A stretch of DNA of 64,000 nt from NCBI RefSeq assembly GCF_019711195.1, contig NZ_CP081299.1, positions 7,226,501-7,290,500 of the forward strand, given 5' to 3'. Within the stretch, counting starts at the first letter, position 1; the number at the start of each line of letters is the position of its first letter. Made by a program: the position numbers and the translations under genes. Below, in pieces: positions 42,452 to 53,600 of the stretch. The notes below the pieces were generated by a model. That model saw only the letters and a list, made by a program, of their open reading frames with translations, had not been told where the DNA came from and did no database searches. The stretch is from Dyadobacter sp. NIV53 (GTDB lineage: Bacteria > Bacteroidota > Bacteroidia > Cytophagales > Spirosomataceae).

Positions 42452-44242
42452 TTAAGGTTTCTTTTTTTTGCCTAGGTCAAGTTGTATCAGATAAGAACCA
42501 GAAGGGAGATCTGCTAAATTCACATGGAACTGTTGCTTATAGCTTTCGGGAACAATACTTTTTAGAATCTGTCCTGCAGGGCTTATCACGGTTATTTTAA
42601 GAATGGTGTCAGCACTCTGAATCGTCACAACTTCCGCAGCAGGGTTAGGATATAGCAAGATTCTGATAGAGGAAAACCCAATTGACCGTATCTGACTGTA
42701 CGTATACTTCCTGCTTTTGTCTGCCATTTTCAGACGGTAATAACTGGTTGCGTTCAGTGGCTGATCATCTGTAAAGCTATAGTCTGTCAGCTGCGCTGCT
42801 TTGGATTCGCTCTTTACAAAACCAATTTCCTCCCAGACTTTTGTATTGGGTGAGCGCTGGATAATAAAACCCTCCTGATCTGTTTCATCGGCTGTGCTCC
42901 ATGACAATAATACATGATCTTCCTGTTTTTTTGCATCAAAATTTACCAGCGTTACTGGCAGCGGATCCGGCGTAGTGCTCACAAAAAAGCCGCTAAAACC
43001 TTCCACATCAAAGGTAATCTCCCACCGGTTATTGATCCAGACGATGCTTTCATCTTCCGGGTCAATTATTTGTCTGGCGCCTGCATAAGAAGAGGGCAGC
43101 CCACTGGCATCAATGCTCGTGCCTGCATATTGATGAATGAGCAGGTTTGGTTTGTAGTGCTCCGGATCTGCTGGACTGACCGGCAGTTTTAATATGTTAA
43201 CGGCATTATAAACATCAAAGTCTTTTTGGCTGAAATAAAGCGTAATGCGCGCAGTTGAATTTTCGGCGCCCGAAAGCGGTTTAATTTCATAATGTCTCTG
43301 GACAAAGTGTACCTGCGGCACCTCGCTCAGCCAAACCCTGGCAGACACCGGGCCGCTTACCGGCACACCGGCCCCACTTGCGCCGGCAGTCTGGCTGACC
43401 GATGCAATAACCGTACAGCTGGTCCCATCCAAAAATTCCCGTACATTTTCGACACTGTCAGTCGACATGGTATTTTTCATAGGTAATTCCGGGTTCACGC
43501 ATGCGATATATTTGTAAAGCTCCATGCCGAATTCACCGCTGTTGGCTGAGATCAGCAGCTTATTGTTCATAGTACCTAACTGCCAAAACACGGAACTTCC
43601 GCCTGGCGTAATATCATAAGCAAGGCGCGTTCCTGCTTCGGTGCCATCACTTTGCCAAATTTCATTGCCGTTAATGCCATCATCATTGGTAAAATAAAGC
43701 AGGCTGTTGACGACTACTGAATGAGTAATTTCACTATACGCACCCAGCCCCGTTATAGCTTTCACCAGGCCGGTCCCCTCAGGCGTTCCGTTGGTTTGCC
43801 AGAGCTGGTCGCCTTCCCCGATGATTTTGGGCACAAATAACAATTTGTCCCCGACTACGCGGCGGTCATGGATACGGCTTTGCTGAAAAGAACCGTAATA
43901 AGTATCCGTGTCAAAGTAGCCCAGCTGCACGGTACCGGCAGAGGTGCCATCCGTCCTTCGGAATTCCTCCAGATTAAAATCGTCAAAAACGGTGGAAAAA
44001 TAAGCATAACCGTTTGCTGATGTAAGCCCGGGTAATAACCGCCTGTTTTCCGGGCCAAAATCATAGACTATTTCTGTACCTGCCGTACTGCCATCAGACA
44101 CCACAAGCAGGTAATGGTTGTAGGGCTCGTCCATTAGAAAAAACAGCTTTCCTGATGCTACGACCAGCGAAGCATAAATCATACCCCCATCCTTAACAAC
44201 CAGTTCCGTCACCGCAACCGTGCCGGCTTCCAGTGCCGTCAC
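42452..44242 (-). CDS. ELWKSDGT-repeat T9SS protein A, C-terminal piece
   Basis: 596 residues continuing the repeats of 44193-46097 after a one-base shift at about 44230 (KSDGTEAGTVAV is restored). It contains further repeats (LWQTNGTPEGTGLV, EIWQSDGTEAGTRLAYDITP), a closing YKYIA segment, a region with SVSQTAGASGAG, a fibronectin-like module (VLLSWSTADETDQEGFIIQR) and the T9SS type A domain (ILLYPNPAAEVVTIQS). The frame ends GKKKKP; adding one base to the A8 run (42462-42469) gives ETLKLVK, a normal sorting-domain end. It is probably one protein of about 1,220 residues, exported and surface-attached. Confidence 0.82.
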   Translation of the reverse strand: MTALEAGTVAVTELVVKDGGMIYASLVVASGKLFFLMDEPYNHYLLVVSDGSTAGTEIVYDFGPENRRLLPGLTSANGYAYFSTVFDDFNLEEFRRTDGTSAGTVQLGYFDTDTYYGSFQQSRIHDRRVVGDKLLFVPKIIGEGDQLWQTNGTPEGTGLVKAITGLGAYSEITHSVVVNSLLYFTNDDGINGNEIWQSDGTEAGTRLAYDITPGGSSVFWQLGTMNNKLLISANSGEFGMELYKYIACVNPELPMKNTMSTDSVENVREFLDGTSCTVIASVSQTAGASGAGVPVSGPVSARVWLSEVPQVHFVQRHYEIKPLSGAENSTARITLYFSQKDFDVYNAVNILKLPVSPADPEHYKPNLLIHQYAGTSIDASGLPSSYAGARQIIDPEDESIVWINNRWEITFDVEGFSGFFVSTTPDPLPVTLVNFDAKKQEDHVLLSWSTADETDQEGFIIQRSPNTKVWEEIGFVKSESKAAQLTDYSFTDDQPLNATSYYRLKMADKSRKYTYSQIRSIGFSSIRILLYPNPAAEVVTIQSADTILKITVISPAGQILKSIVPESYKQQFHVNLADLPSGSYLIQLDLGKKKKP

Positions 44243-46097
44243 TTTTCCAGAGCTCGGCGCTGTTTATCCCGTCGTAAGCTCCGAAATACAGTATGCCGTT
44301 TAGTGTTACCGGTGCAAAGAATGTTTTCAGGCCGCCTTTTACCAGGACAGTCCCTTCATTTGTCCCGTCGCTTTTCCATAGTCCCATCATACCGTCTGTA
44401 TACACTCCGAAAAACAAAGTCCCATCTACATTGGTCAGGCCCTGGATACTGTCGGCGGGCATTTGCGAGAAGACGCCTTTTAAAAGAACAGTGCCCGCTT
44501 GTGTTCCGTCACTTTTCCATAGTGAAGCTCCTGTAGCTGTGACAGGAAGTGTAAAATACAAACTTCCAGCGATGTTGACCAAATTGGATATCGCTGAGCT
44601 GTCAGCACCCGGGGTGATGTCTTTTACCAGGTATGTCCCGGCAGATTTTCCATCACTCCGCCATAATTCCCTGCCATGAAAGGCATCATCTGCCGTGAAA
44701 TAACCAACGCCGTTGAGCTGTACAAAATTCATAGGCACCGAAGCCGGCCGCGATATGCTGGTGATTACGCTGGTACCACCCGGCTCCATATTGCTTTTGA
44801 AAATCTGTAACCCATTATCTGTCAAACCGTTAAAATAAAGCAGGCCGTTGACATCTGTCAGCCAGGTAGCATCTGTATCTGAAAGTACCTGCGTACCAGC
44901 AGCCAGCCCATCGCTTTTCCAGAGTCTGCGCCCTGTGCCATCATCTGCGCTGAAAGCTGCAGCAGTGCCGACTGCCGTCAGTCCGGTGATATGGGCATCG
45001 CCTTCTCCGGGATTGATATCCGCAATCATGGATGTATTGGCAGAGGTCCCGCCGCTTTGCCATAACTCCCTGCCGTGTGTACCATCACTGGCCGTAAAAT
45101 ACAGCCGGTTCCCTACCCTGACCAGCCCGCCCGGGTCCGAGGAGACCTCTGTGGCCGGGTTAATATCTTTGACCAGCTGGGTACCTGCAACAGAGCCGTC
45201 TGTTTTCCAGAGCTCAACGCCCGCATGGAGGGCCACTGCCGTAAAGAAAAGTGTATTCCCTACAACAGTCAGATTATCCAGTGCGTACACGTCCTGCCGT
45301 ACGATGATTTCCGATGCAATTCCGTTGGTGCGGCGAAGAGTATAAATAGGTACACCCAATCTTCTGCCCATGTAGGTGACGTAATAGAGGTTACCATTAG
45401 CGACTTTGAGCGGCATACGAAAAGCACCCGAAACACCCACTACCTCGGTCCCTTCGGCTGTTCCGTCACTTTTCCAGAGTGTATAGGGACGGTAAAAATA
45501 ATCATAGGTATAGAAGTAAAGATTTCCTTTAAACTCCACAAAATCACCCGGATTACCCGCTTCATAGCCCGGGACAAGGTCTTTGACCAGTACTGTCCCT
45601 TCCTGGGTACCGTCAGTTTTCCAGAGCTCGGTCCCCAGCCCACCGTCGGATGTAAAGTAAATGCTGTTTCCAATGGCCAGCAGGTTGCCACCGCGGTCAT
45701 AAGCACGGTCGCCTACCTCTTTTACCACAGTTGTACCCCTGTCTGTTCCATCTGTTTTAAAAAGGAAAAAGGCCCCGCCTGTAAAACCGTAAAAGTAAAG
45801 TGTTCCGTTGATATTGGTCAGCGTCCTGGGCGGAAATAAGAATTGCCTGTCCCTGGAGTGCAGATTTTTTACCATCTGCGTACCTTCCGGCGTTCCGTCG
45901 CTTTTCCAGAGTTCGGTTCCGTTCAGCCCATCATCGGCTGCCATATACAGCACATTGCCTACCGCGCAGGTCTCAGACACTTTAAGCCCATTGTATCTGC
46001 CTGTGGTATTGATATCTTTGACCAGCCCATGGATCTGTGCCAGGACCAAGGTATCTGCATGCGCTATCAGAAAAACCAAAAGTATAAATTGTTTCAT
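44193..46097 (-). CDS. ELWKSDGT-repeat T9SS protein A, N-terminal piece
   Basis: 634 residues with a signal peptide (MKQFILLVFLIAHADTLVLA). About a dozen repeats of about 45-50 residues follow, with consensus LYFxAxDGxxGxELWKSDGTxxGTxLVKDI, a predicted beta-propeller or beta-solenoid. Each repeat holds the conserved ELWKSDGT. The last residues (GSRHGCGDGTGC) are out of frame. The family is common in Bacteroidota as secreted repeat proteins of unknown role; two further members lie at 58-64 kb. Confidence 0.85.
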   Translation of the reverse strand: MKQFILLVFLIAHADTLVLAQIHGLVKDINTTGRYNGLKVSETCAVGNVLYMAADDGLNGTELWKSDGTPEGTQMVKNLHSRDRQFLFPPRTLTNINGTLYFYGFTGGAFFLFKTDGTDRGTTVVKEVGDRAYDRGGNLLAIGNSIYFTSDGGLGTELWKTDGTQEGTVLVKDLVPGYEAGNPGDFVEFKGNLYFYTYDYFYRPYTLWKSDGTAEGTEVVGVSGAFRMPLKVANGNLYYVTYMGRRLGVPIYTLRRTNGIASEIIVRQDVYALDNLTVVGNTLFFTAVALHAGVELWKTDGSVAGTQLVKDINPATEVSSDPGGLVRVGNRLYFTASDGTHGRELWQSGGTSANTSMIADINPGEGDAHITGLTAVGTAAAFSADDGTGRRLWKSDGLAAGTQVLSDTDATWLTDVNGLLYFNGLTDNGLQIFKSNMEPGGTSVITSISRPASVPMNFVQLNGVGYFTADDAFHGRELWRSDGKSAGTYLVKDITPGADSSAISNLVNIAGSLYFTLPVTATGASLWKSDGTQAGTVLLKGVFSQMPADSIQGLTNVDGTLFFGVYTDGMMGLWKSDGTNEGTVLVKGGLKTFFAPVTLNGILYFGAYDGINSAELWKSDGTGSRHGCGDGTGC

Positions 46098-47654
46098 ATA
46101 AGTAGTTGAAAAGTGACAAATCTTGAAAAAGTAACTTTATTTATTTAATTGTTAATATAAATAAAATAATTGGCTTTTCAAGTTGGCAGTAGACTCCTAT
46201 TATATAAACCTGTTTCCGTTTACCAAGAGACACCATAAGCACCTGAAGTTGGCTTTGAAGATGGTTTTTTAGAAATAATAATTATATCCTCTCCGTTGCA
46301 GTTATTAATAACGAGCAATTTACTATTCTGATATTAATGATTACATGTAAAGCTATTTCAGCTCATTACTAACTATACGGTAAAAACAGGACTACACAGT
46401 GACAGAGAGCCGGAGCAAAACCTTGTTCAAAATACAGGATTTTTGGCGGTTCAATGGCGGGCCATGTTTACAGGAAAGCACCCGTTCATTACTGTGGACG
46501 TTGTTAAACGAAAAGCCGTACAAATGACTGTCAAGGGGGCGAGGATGGTTTCGTATCTGGATGTGAATGTAGCCGCCAGCAGGCAGGTCACTGCCCGGGT
46601 TGACTAGAGGTTTGCCTCCATATCTGCGCTATAAGCCTGCCACTGATTAAACCGATATGAAATTAGCCGCTATTATGTTCTTGGTTTAGCAGATCAATCT
46701 TCAATCAAAGGGAGGAAAGAAACTACCATGAGATGGAAGGTGCCTTGCTATTCAAGGTATGTTCAGATCATCGTAGAGAATATCAACGGATTGATAAAAA
46801 AACCAGGCGCTGAACGATTCAGGATTTGTGTTTTCCCGACATAACCATAAGGTATTTTTAATTTCATTTAACAAGCATTCCGAAAATTACAATTTGATTT
46901 CACAAATGGGAATATAAAATGTTTAATAACGGTTAAGACATAGAAATTCCTCAGTTAAGAGCAAGACTTATGATTTGATAAAACCCTTGATATTTTATAG
47001 AGAGAAAGCTATCCTTTTAGGGGAAGCGGGCTGGGTATTTAAGTTGAAGATTTAAACGATTTATAAATAAACCTCGAAGTGTTTTTCTGAGATACTACAT
47101 CTGTAGATGTTAAACCTAAATTCAAAGTTTCAATAGTAAGTTAGAGCAAATAAGGGGCTTTATTGGTAAATTATTATTGGAGTCCCTGAATATTGAATTA
47201 TGTTCAGGTGATCTAAGTTGAAAGTAGTCAATAAAATGTGTGAATACAGAATGTTAAAACAAACTTTGAACAAACATTTACTCCCGGTTTTATAGCCCAA
47301 AGTTAGTGTCAGAAATAGAGAGTTATCGATAATTTTGGTGATCAATATCACACGTTAAATTTAGAGCTGCGTAGAGAAGCCTTAAGTTTTTTTACCACTT
47401 TGTAAGTGTTAAAGATGTGTGGTTTGATTAGTCCGTATTGTCAATCTATTCAAATAGCATAAGGAGCAGAAAATTTTTATGCGCTACATTCGAAATTGTC
47501 CTATCAGCATGCTATTTTAACGCTTATCACATAATTATTCATATGTTTTATTGTTTTTTAAATAGTCATTAAATTTACATGTCACTGTTATTTCTAAATT
47601 GGTTAATTACAGTGAAACAGGTAAATACATGTTTAACTTTTAAAGAAAGAAATC
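46098..47654. other. long intergenic stretch, no gene supported
   Basis: About 1.55 kb, AT-rich. One open stretch at about 46450-46606 (plus strand, FTGKHPFITVDVVKRKAVQM) may be a relic of an unidentified protein. The dispersed motif recurs in diverged form at 47429-47463. Nothing else is seen. Confidence 0.45.
47429..47463. repeat. dispersed motif, diverged copy
   Basis: TAGTCCGTATTGTCAATCTA followed by TAGCATAAG resembles the motif at 36058 and 41624 with more substitutions. Confidence 0.3.
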
Positions 47655-48245
47655 ATGAGTGACTATGTATTACGGATTATCAAATTCACATGTGTTGATG
47701 AATCTGGTATTGATTTTTTAGGTTCTGACGAACCTTTTTGGATTTTCACGGCGAAGGTCAATAATGGCGAGGTGAATACTGCATCTTCCAGGCAATTTGG
47801 TGATGTAGACTCAGGCAATACCGAAAAGTTTCTTACCGACAATAATCGAAATATTATTTGGCCTAAAAAAGGAGCAGTTCAGGGGGCCCCTGGTCCAATC
47901 GGTCTATCCATTCAACTTTGGGATAAAGATCAAGGTGCCAAGGACACAATTGAGAAGCAAACGGAAAAAGCATTTGATTTGGGTTCACAAGCTCCAATTG
48001 TTGGTGATTGGGTTAGGCGGGTTCCATCTATTGTGCGGAACCAAATCAGCGCCTTTATTGGCGACGATCTGATGTCATCGAAAACGGTTCTATTTACTAA
48101 TGCACAGCTTGATCGGCACCTTCGCAACGTAGGTTCGAAGCTCAAACAGAAGATTCGTTTCGGTGGAACCGGGGGAGATTTACCTTTTGAAGTCGCTGGT
48201 GGACCGGACTATGACTTATTCATTGAAGTAGAGAGAGTTTCGTGA
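47655..48245 (+). CDS. hypothetical protein with GSDEPFWIF motif
   Basis: 196 residues; the start is supported by a purine-rich AAAGAAAGAAATC just before the ATG. The N-terminus YVLRIIKFTCVDESGIDFLG then SDEPFWIF is a pattern seen in uncharacterised proteins with a C2-like beta-sandwich. A middle helix-containing region (LSIQLWDKDQGAKDTIEK) and a C-terminal half with GGTGGDLPFEVAGGPDYDLF follow. No signal peptide. A stand-alone gene. I assign no function. Confidence 0.6.
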   Translation: MSDYVLRIIKFTCVDESGIDFLGSDEPFWIFTAKVNNGEVNTASSRQFGDVDSGNTEKFLTDNNRNIIWPKKGAVQGAPGPIGLSIQLWDKDQGAKDTIEKQTEKAFDLGSQAPIVGDWVRRVPSIVRNQISAFIGDDLMSSKTVLFTNAQLDRHLRNVGSKLKQKIRFGGTGGDLPFEVAGGPDYDLFIEVERVS

Positions 48246-48625
48246 TTAACGTTGCCGGTGTTTGCAGTAATTGTCTATTCCCCATATTAGCAATTCTGGA
48301 AAGTATGATTTATATTATGTCAAAGTCATACTTTCTTTTACCACATTTGATAATTTACTCCGAATAAAAAGTTTTATGTTTTTGATTAATTTCGAAATAA
48401 ATTACGATCCTTTCAGATTCCAATCACCTTAATGCTATTGTTGAACAAATTTAATTACAGCAGGATCGACTGAAACATCACCAGATCTGTTTTACATGTT
48501 TGAAAATAAAAGAAAACTTCTATTTGCGATAAAAGAATGTTTTCCTGCCTTAGCTTCTGTTAAAATTAACAATGGATAGTAACTAATGTCTCTGGAAATG
48601 TAATTGTTTAGTAGTACTTTCAATT
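48246..48625. other. intergenic, no gene
   Basis: AT-rich gap with no supported frame. Confidence 0.5.
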
Positions 48626-48977
48626 ATGAATCAGGATAAAAAAATGGCTATATAATCTGGTAATTACCGTCGTAGGAGCTCTGATTATTTGGTTTTTAAC
48701 CCTGCCTGGTATCTTTACAAAAGAGAAAAAGCCAGTAAAATCTATTGCCGAAGCAGACATCAGAATCCTAAAATTCGATATTATGCCAAGTTTTTCGGTC
48801 AAAAGGGCATATGGGACATTTTCAGTATATAATGACGGGCAGGTTATCGCTGAAAACTGCGATTTAGAATGGACTATCTTGCCTTTTATTCACAATTCAA
48901 GCAAAACGCTTTGTTTTTTGTTTACTATCACACCTATTATAAAAACAAAAGCTTTGGTAATCGATAGTACTGGCTGA
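48626..48977 (+). CDS. small single-membrane-helix protein, frame-disrupted
   Basis: ATG 48626 reads MNQDKK, then an A7 run (48638-48644) breaks the frame. With one A removed it continues WLYNLVITVVGALIIWFLTL as a membrane anchor (residues about 7-27). A soluble part follows, IAEADIRILKFDIMPSFSV and GTFSVYNDGQVIAENCDLEW, to the stop at 48977: about 117 residues. The last about 25 residues may again be out of frame. The soluble part resembles a small beta-sandwich. No family recognised. Confidence 0.5.
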
Positions 48978-49132
48978 ATTCAGAAATTCAAAAATAGGTC
49001 CAGAGCCTGTCTTGTACAAATATTTTTTTAATCTGTAAAAATTTAAAATTTTTTATAGTTGTAACACCATATTGGTAGTATTGGCACTGTATTTGTTATG
49101 CTCAGGCAAACCTATAACTAATCATAAATACA

Positions 49133-49297
49133 ATGGGAAATATCCTGTACACAATTGCAGTCATTTTAGTTATTTTATGGCTGATAGGCTATTTTGGATT
49201 TGCTAGTTTCGGAATGGGCAACATTATTCACGTGCTTCTGGTCATTGCAGTCATTGCGGTTATTCTGCGTTTAGTCAGCGGTAATAAGATAGTCTAA
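49133..49297 (+). CDS. small Lmo0937-type membrane protein
   Basis: 54 residues, MGNILYTIAVILVILWLIGY then FGMGNIIHVLLVIAVIAVIL and RLVSGNKIV. Two membrane helices separated by a Gly-rich turn are the pattern of the lmo0937 family of tiny membrane proteins, frequent in Bacteroidota and often linked to envelope stress. It was missed by a 60-residue length limit but looks intact, with a good start context. Confidence 0.75.
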   Translation: MGNILYTIAVILVILWLIGYFGFASFGMGNIIHVLLVIAVIAVILRLVSGNKIV

Positions 49298-50064
49298 ATG
49301 GTATCTGGTCAGATCTGTCTAAGAGAACTGACCAGATACTATAATTTTATAACTGCTTTGTTAATTCTAAAATAATAACTCTCTGGAATTTTCCCATTGT
49401 GATAGCTGTGGATATTATGTTATTGAAATACAGTATTGGAAAGGTAATTATGCTTATAAAAAGTGGTAAGAAATGTTTACTTCTTAAACCACGTTGTTTA
49501 CGCAGTCCTTTTTACTATCGTCGCTGAACGCCTTTTAAAATAATATCAATCAAACCAGCCTTTTTAGTTACAGAAGTATTTGCCTACTCCTGAAGTGCTG
49601 TAATACCTTTCAGGTTTACCAGACAAATTTTTTTATTATAGGCTAGGGGTGCACTTTTAATGATGCACCCCTATGGAACTGGATCGTTATGCCTTCTGAA
49701 AGACCAAATGGCACAGCCAGACATGGCAATAAAGTTAAAAAACTGGAAAGATAGTTCAACTCATTTTGAAGATATTTTTAGATTGAAAAGTTGGATTTTT
49801 ATGGTAAATTCTAATTCTGGTTATTTTCCTAGAACACTATATTGACCTAACCGTAATGAAAATGGTTTCTTTTTTAAATATTGATATTAAAAAGTACCAC
49901 TGAGCTAATCATCCGGATCTGCAGCTAGGGTATGCACCTCTTAGGTCATAACAGACTTTTTTATGTATTCATAATACACTGTTAATTTTAATCTGGCATG
50001 GTTGGAAAGATTTGAGTCATGGGCTTTGGAATTCAAATTTTTATTTATCCAAATTCGTTTAGTT
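49298..50064. other. intergenic, no convincing gene
   Basis: A 61-residue frame at 49660-49845 has no supporting features. The rest is AT-rich. Confidence 0.45.
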
Positions 50065-50526
50065 ATGTCTGATTTAAACACTACAGCTTATACGGATGGT
50101 CCGATTACAGGTTCATTCAAGAACAGGGAAGATGCAGACCATGCGTATGATTCTTTAATCAGCCGTGGATACAGCTCTGATGATACTACGGTAATAATGT
50201 CTGATGAAACCAAGAAAACACATTTTGAGAACGGGGACTATAAAAGCGATCTGGGCAATAAGTCGTTTGAGAAAGCAGGGATTGGTTCAGCAATTGGCGG
50301 CACAGCTGGTGCTATTATCGGGGCTATTGCAGCGATTGGTACGGTCGTGGCGCTGCCCGGTATAGGCCTGGTTGTAGCAGGACCGTTGCTTGCAGCACTG
50401 ACCGGAGCAGGGGCAGGAGGGCTGACCGGAGGAATTATTGGTGCACTTTTAAAATGTCAACCAATTACAAGTAGCATATGCACTGCAATAGTCAGAAACA
50501 TTGTTCAGGTGAGCCATTTGCTGTGA
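50065..50526 (+). CDS. general-stress-type glycine-zipper protein, C-terminus lost
   Basis: 153 residues from ATG 50065 (MSDLNTTAYTDGPITGSFKN). The first half is the 'YDSLISRGYSSDDTTVIMSD' fold seen in YflT-like stress proteins that bind via a ferredoxin-like domain. Next is an Ala/Gly-rich membrane-active stretch (IGSAIGGTAGAIIGAIAAIG ... GAGAGGLTGGIIGALL). Homologues normally continue with a region like PE-A--Y---ikdGgilv; here it changes to KCQPITSSICTAIVRNIV, so the C-terminal domain has been replaced or lost. A terminator follows at 50547. Confidence 0.65.
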   Translation: MSDLNTTAYTDGPITGSFKNREDADHAYDSLISRGYSSDDTTVIMSDETKKTHFENGDYKSDLGNKSFEKAGIGSAIGGTAGAIIGAIAAIGTVVALPGIGLVVAGPLLAALTGAGAGGLTGGIIGALLKCQPITSSICTAIVRNIVQVSHLL

Positions 50527-50546
50527 ATCCTAATATTTGCACCTGA

Positions 50547-50574
50547 AAAGAAACCTGCAATCGCAGGTTTCTTT
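50547..50574 (+). terminator. intrinsic terminator
   Basis: AAAGAAACCTGC pairs with GCAGGTTTCTTT around a 4-base loop and is followed by a T-rich tail (ATTTAT). It ends the 50065 gene and may also serve the opposite gene ending at 50674. Confidence 0.85.
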
Positions 50575-50673
50575 ATTTATACGACGATACAGTATCCAGA
50601 GTAATTTGATTCAGTTCTCTCTGAATACGAATTTAAAATAAGTTCCTTTATAAATATACAGCATTTGAGTGAA

Positions 50674-53600
50674 CTACTCCATAATAAATTTGGAATGCTT
50701 CACACCGGAGGCGGTCTGCGCTTTGATAATGTACAAACCCGGCACCATAGCCTTATTGACAGACATCTCCACAGAAATGCCTCCTTCCGCATCGCTGTCA
50801 ACTGTTTTCGCCTGATACAGCTGCCCGTTGCGATCGTATATGGTAATGGTTACCGGCTCCTGTTTTGCAAAGTCAGTGAGGTCAATATAGATTTTTGACC
50901 CATTTTGGATTGGATTAGGATAAATCTTAAGACCAGGCTCTTTCGCCGTTGCTTGACTGACGGTATCGGCTGTAACCTGCTTTCGGGCATTTTCCTGGGA
51001 AGCGCCGGTAGCTGAAGAATCAGCTTCGTAAGAAATCCCGAAGCCAGATAACTCGACAGATACAACCCGATCCTGTTTCCTTTTTTGCTGACAGCCTCCA
51101 ACCTTGCCTTTTTTTCTCCTGCGGATTTAGGGTAAAAAGCAACGTTAAAGGTAACTGAACTGTTCTTACGAATTTTTATGGGCTTATTTGGGTTAACATC
51201 CGGCTGCCCAATCATCTTAAATTCGCTGGCATTAGCTCCGGTAATAGCCAGTCCTTTTAATACCAGGTTACCCCGGCCGGTATTGGCGATCGTAATGGTG
51301 TGCAGCGCGACCTTTGAGAAATCACGTGTGTCGTTATCATCGTCATTGCCATCGTCACCTTTGCCCCTGGCACCGGATTGAGAAGAAACTGCAGCGAAGT
51401 TCGCTGTGGAAGCAGTCCTTTCCGAGGAAGTAGCAGTGGTGGTGACTCCTACTACCTCGACAGCAGAGATTTTCGCGGGAAAAGCGCTGGCAAACCCTTC
51501 TCCATCGGATAAACTGCTCACCTGTAATAAAGTAATCTGGGAAGTTCTGTCGGGTGTATTATTCCAGTTTAACTCGATCACGTACAAGTTTCCTGTTTTC
51601 ACATCTTCGACCACATCCAGCGGATTAATAAAACCAGACATACCCACTAAACCGCTGGTACCGGCTCCGGTATAGGATTTTTTAATGTCGTAAAGGCTAT
51701 CAGTGCTGCCTTTTACGAGCGACCCTGGTTCTAAGACAATTATATCGCCCCCGCCGCTAAAGCGGCATACCAGTAATTTACCTTTCAGCGCTCCGTTAAA
51801 AGCGCTGCTCTTGTATTCAATAGCGCCGTTAGGTGACCGGTTTAAGTCAAAGTTAAAGGCTGCTCCCTGATAATTCTGATCAGCGCTCACAGTAGTGGGG
51901 TATTTAACGTTGTCTTTATTACCCCGGTTAACAATATATTCGCCGCGCAAAGGATTAGGGTGCCCATAATAGCCATTTGGTTTGATACGAAATAACCAGT
52001 CATTCTGGACCTGTACCCCCGTTGTAGCCGGTATCGACGGACCATTATAAAAAGTGCCATCCGGCCGCCGGGTTCCTGCTACAGAAGCCGGTGTATTGCC
52101 CCCGGCCGCAGAGCCATTGGCCGGAGCGTATAACTGTCCGTTGGAATGCCACACCAGATCATAGGCATTTCTGATACCGGAAGCATAGATTTTAAGCGGG
52201 GCATTTGTAGCATATGGGTTGTAGGTGTTATCGGAGAGACGCAGCTGGCTTGCAGCAGCCTGATTGATTAAACTCTGATTGGAAGTTGTTCTGGCATCAA
52301 GCGTGGTACCATTTAGTTTTGTCAGATCCAAACGCAGTATTGCTGCAGACAGTAAACTTTCGGTGCGCTGCCATGAACCATCATAAGCCCCCATAGAACT
52401 GTTGCTGCCCTGATTTAAATATAAGGCTTTATCAGGACCAAATGCCAGACTATTCACCAGGTGGTCTTTAGCCGAGCGGGGCAGATTGGTAACCAGTAAC
52501 TGCTCGGCAGCCAGGCCCGACCCCGTTAGTTTAGAGATTTTACCATCAAATTCAGGCGCATTTGTCAGCCCGGAGGAGCAGTGGGAAACATAAGCTATAA
52601 GGCTGGTGGCAGTAGAAACCGGGTCAAAAACCAGTCCTATTGCCTCACGGGTTCCGTATTTATTGACCAGTGTGGTAATAGAATCCAGTTTGCTAAGCAC
52701 ACCATCGGGCCGGTTAATTGTAAATCTTTCAATCACACCATCTAACCGCAGGGCGTAAAACTTGTCGTCCGGACCAATAACCAAAGAAGCATATTTTTTA
52801 TTTTGAGTTCCGGCAATGGCCACCTTGTTGAATTCAACGGATAAAGGATCGGTTGGTTCAAGGGCGGCACCCGTGGTAAAAGTATCAGTATACGGAACAA
52901 AAGAAGCCTGGCTATACGATTTTACACCCTGAGTTACCATAAACTTGTAAGTCGTATTGGCTTCCAAAGCAAAAGTAGGCGAAAAGCTGATCGCATCCCC
53001 GCCCCCGGTACCCTGCACCACTCCCTGAATCTGGGTGGTAGTGCTGCCTGCTACTTTTAGCAGCTTTACCGTGCTACTTGTAATCGTACCATTATCTACG
53101 CCGCCTCTATATCCCACTACCTCCGGCACATAAAGATCATTAGCAGCAATACTGGACGTATTTACGCTTACATCAGTGGCAGCATCTACGGGTGTTGAGG
53201 AAACTACGTAAGGGTGGGGCGCACTTACTTCCAGCTGTATAGTAAAGCTGCCACTGCTCAAACTGGCAGCCACCGCGCTAATCTTAGCTTTATAAGTACC
53301 TACCGGCAACTTTTCGGCAGCAGCATAATTAAAAGTAACATTTGGCTCTGTGCCGTTATGGGTAGAATTAAAGCTTAGCCAGCCACTGCCGCCGGCTTCG
53401 TATACCGCCGATAAGCTGTATTGAACATTTGTATTGCCCGAGTTGCTAAGTTCCAGAGAAAAGGTTTTATTGGCGGTGGAGATGCCTTTCTCAATGGCTA
53501 GCTGCTGCTCATTTACAGACCAATAAACATAAGGCCCGGTGGCAACCGGCACAATTCTGGCATAGTTCATTTTAGTATTAATACCACCATCCGCGTTAAT

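Noticed and set aside
44193..46097. Regular DNA repeats every about 140-150 bases, also at 58-64 kb
   Set aside because: They follow codon boundaries of the ELWKSDGT protein repeats, so they are coding repeats rather than a satellite or CRISPR.
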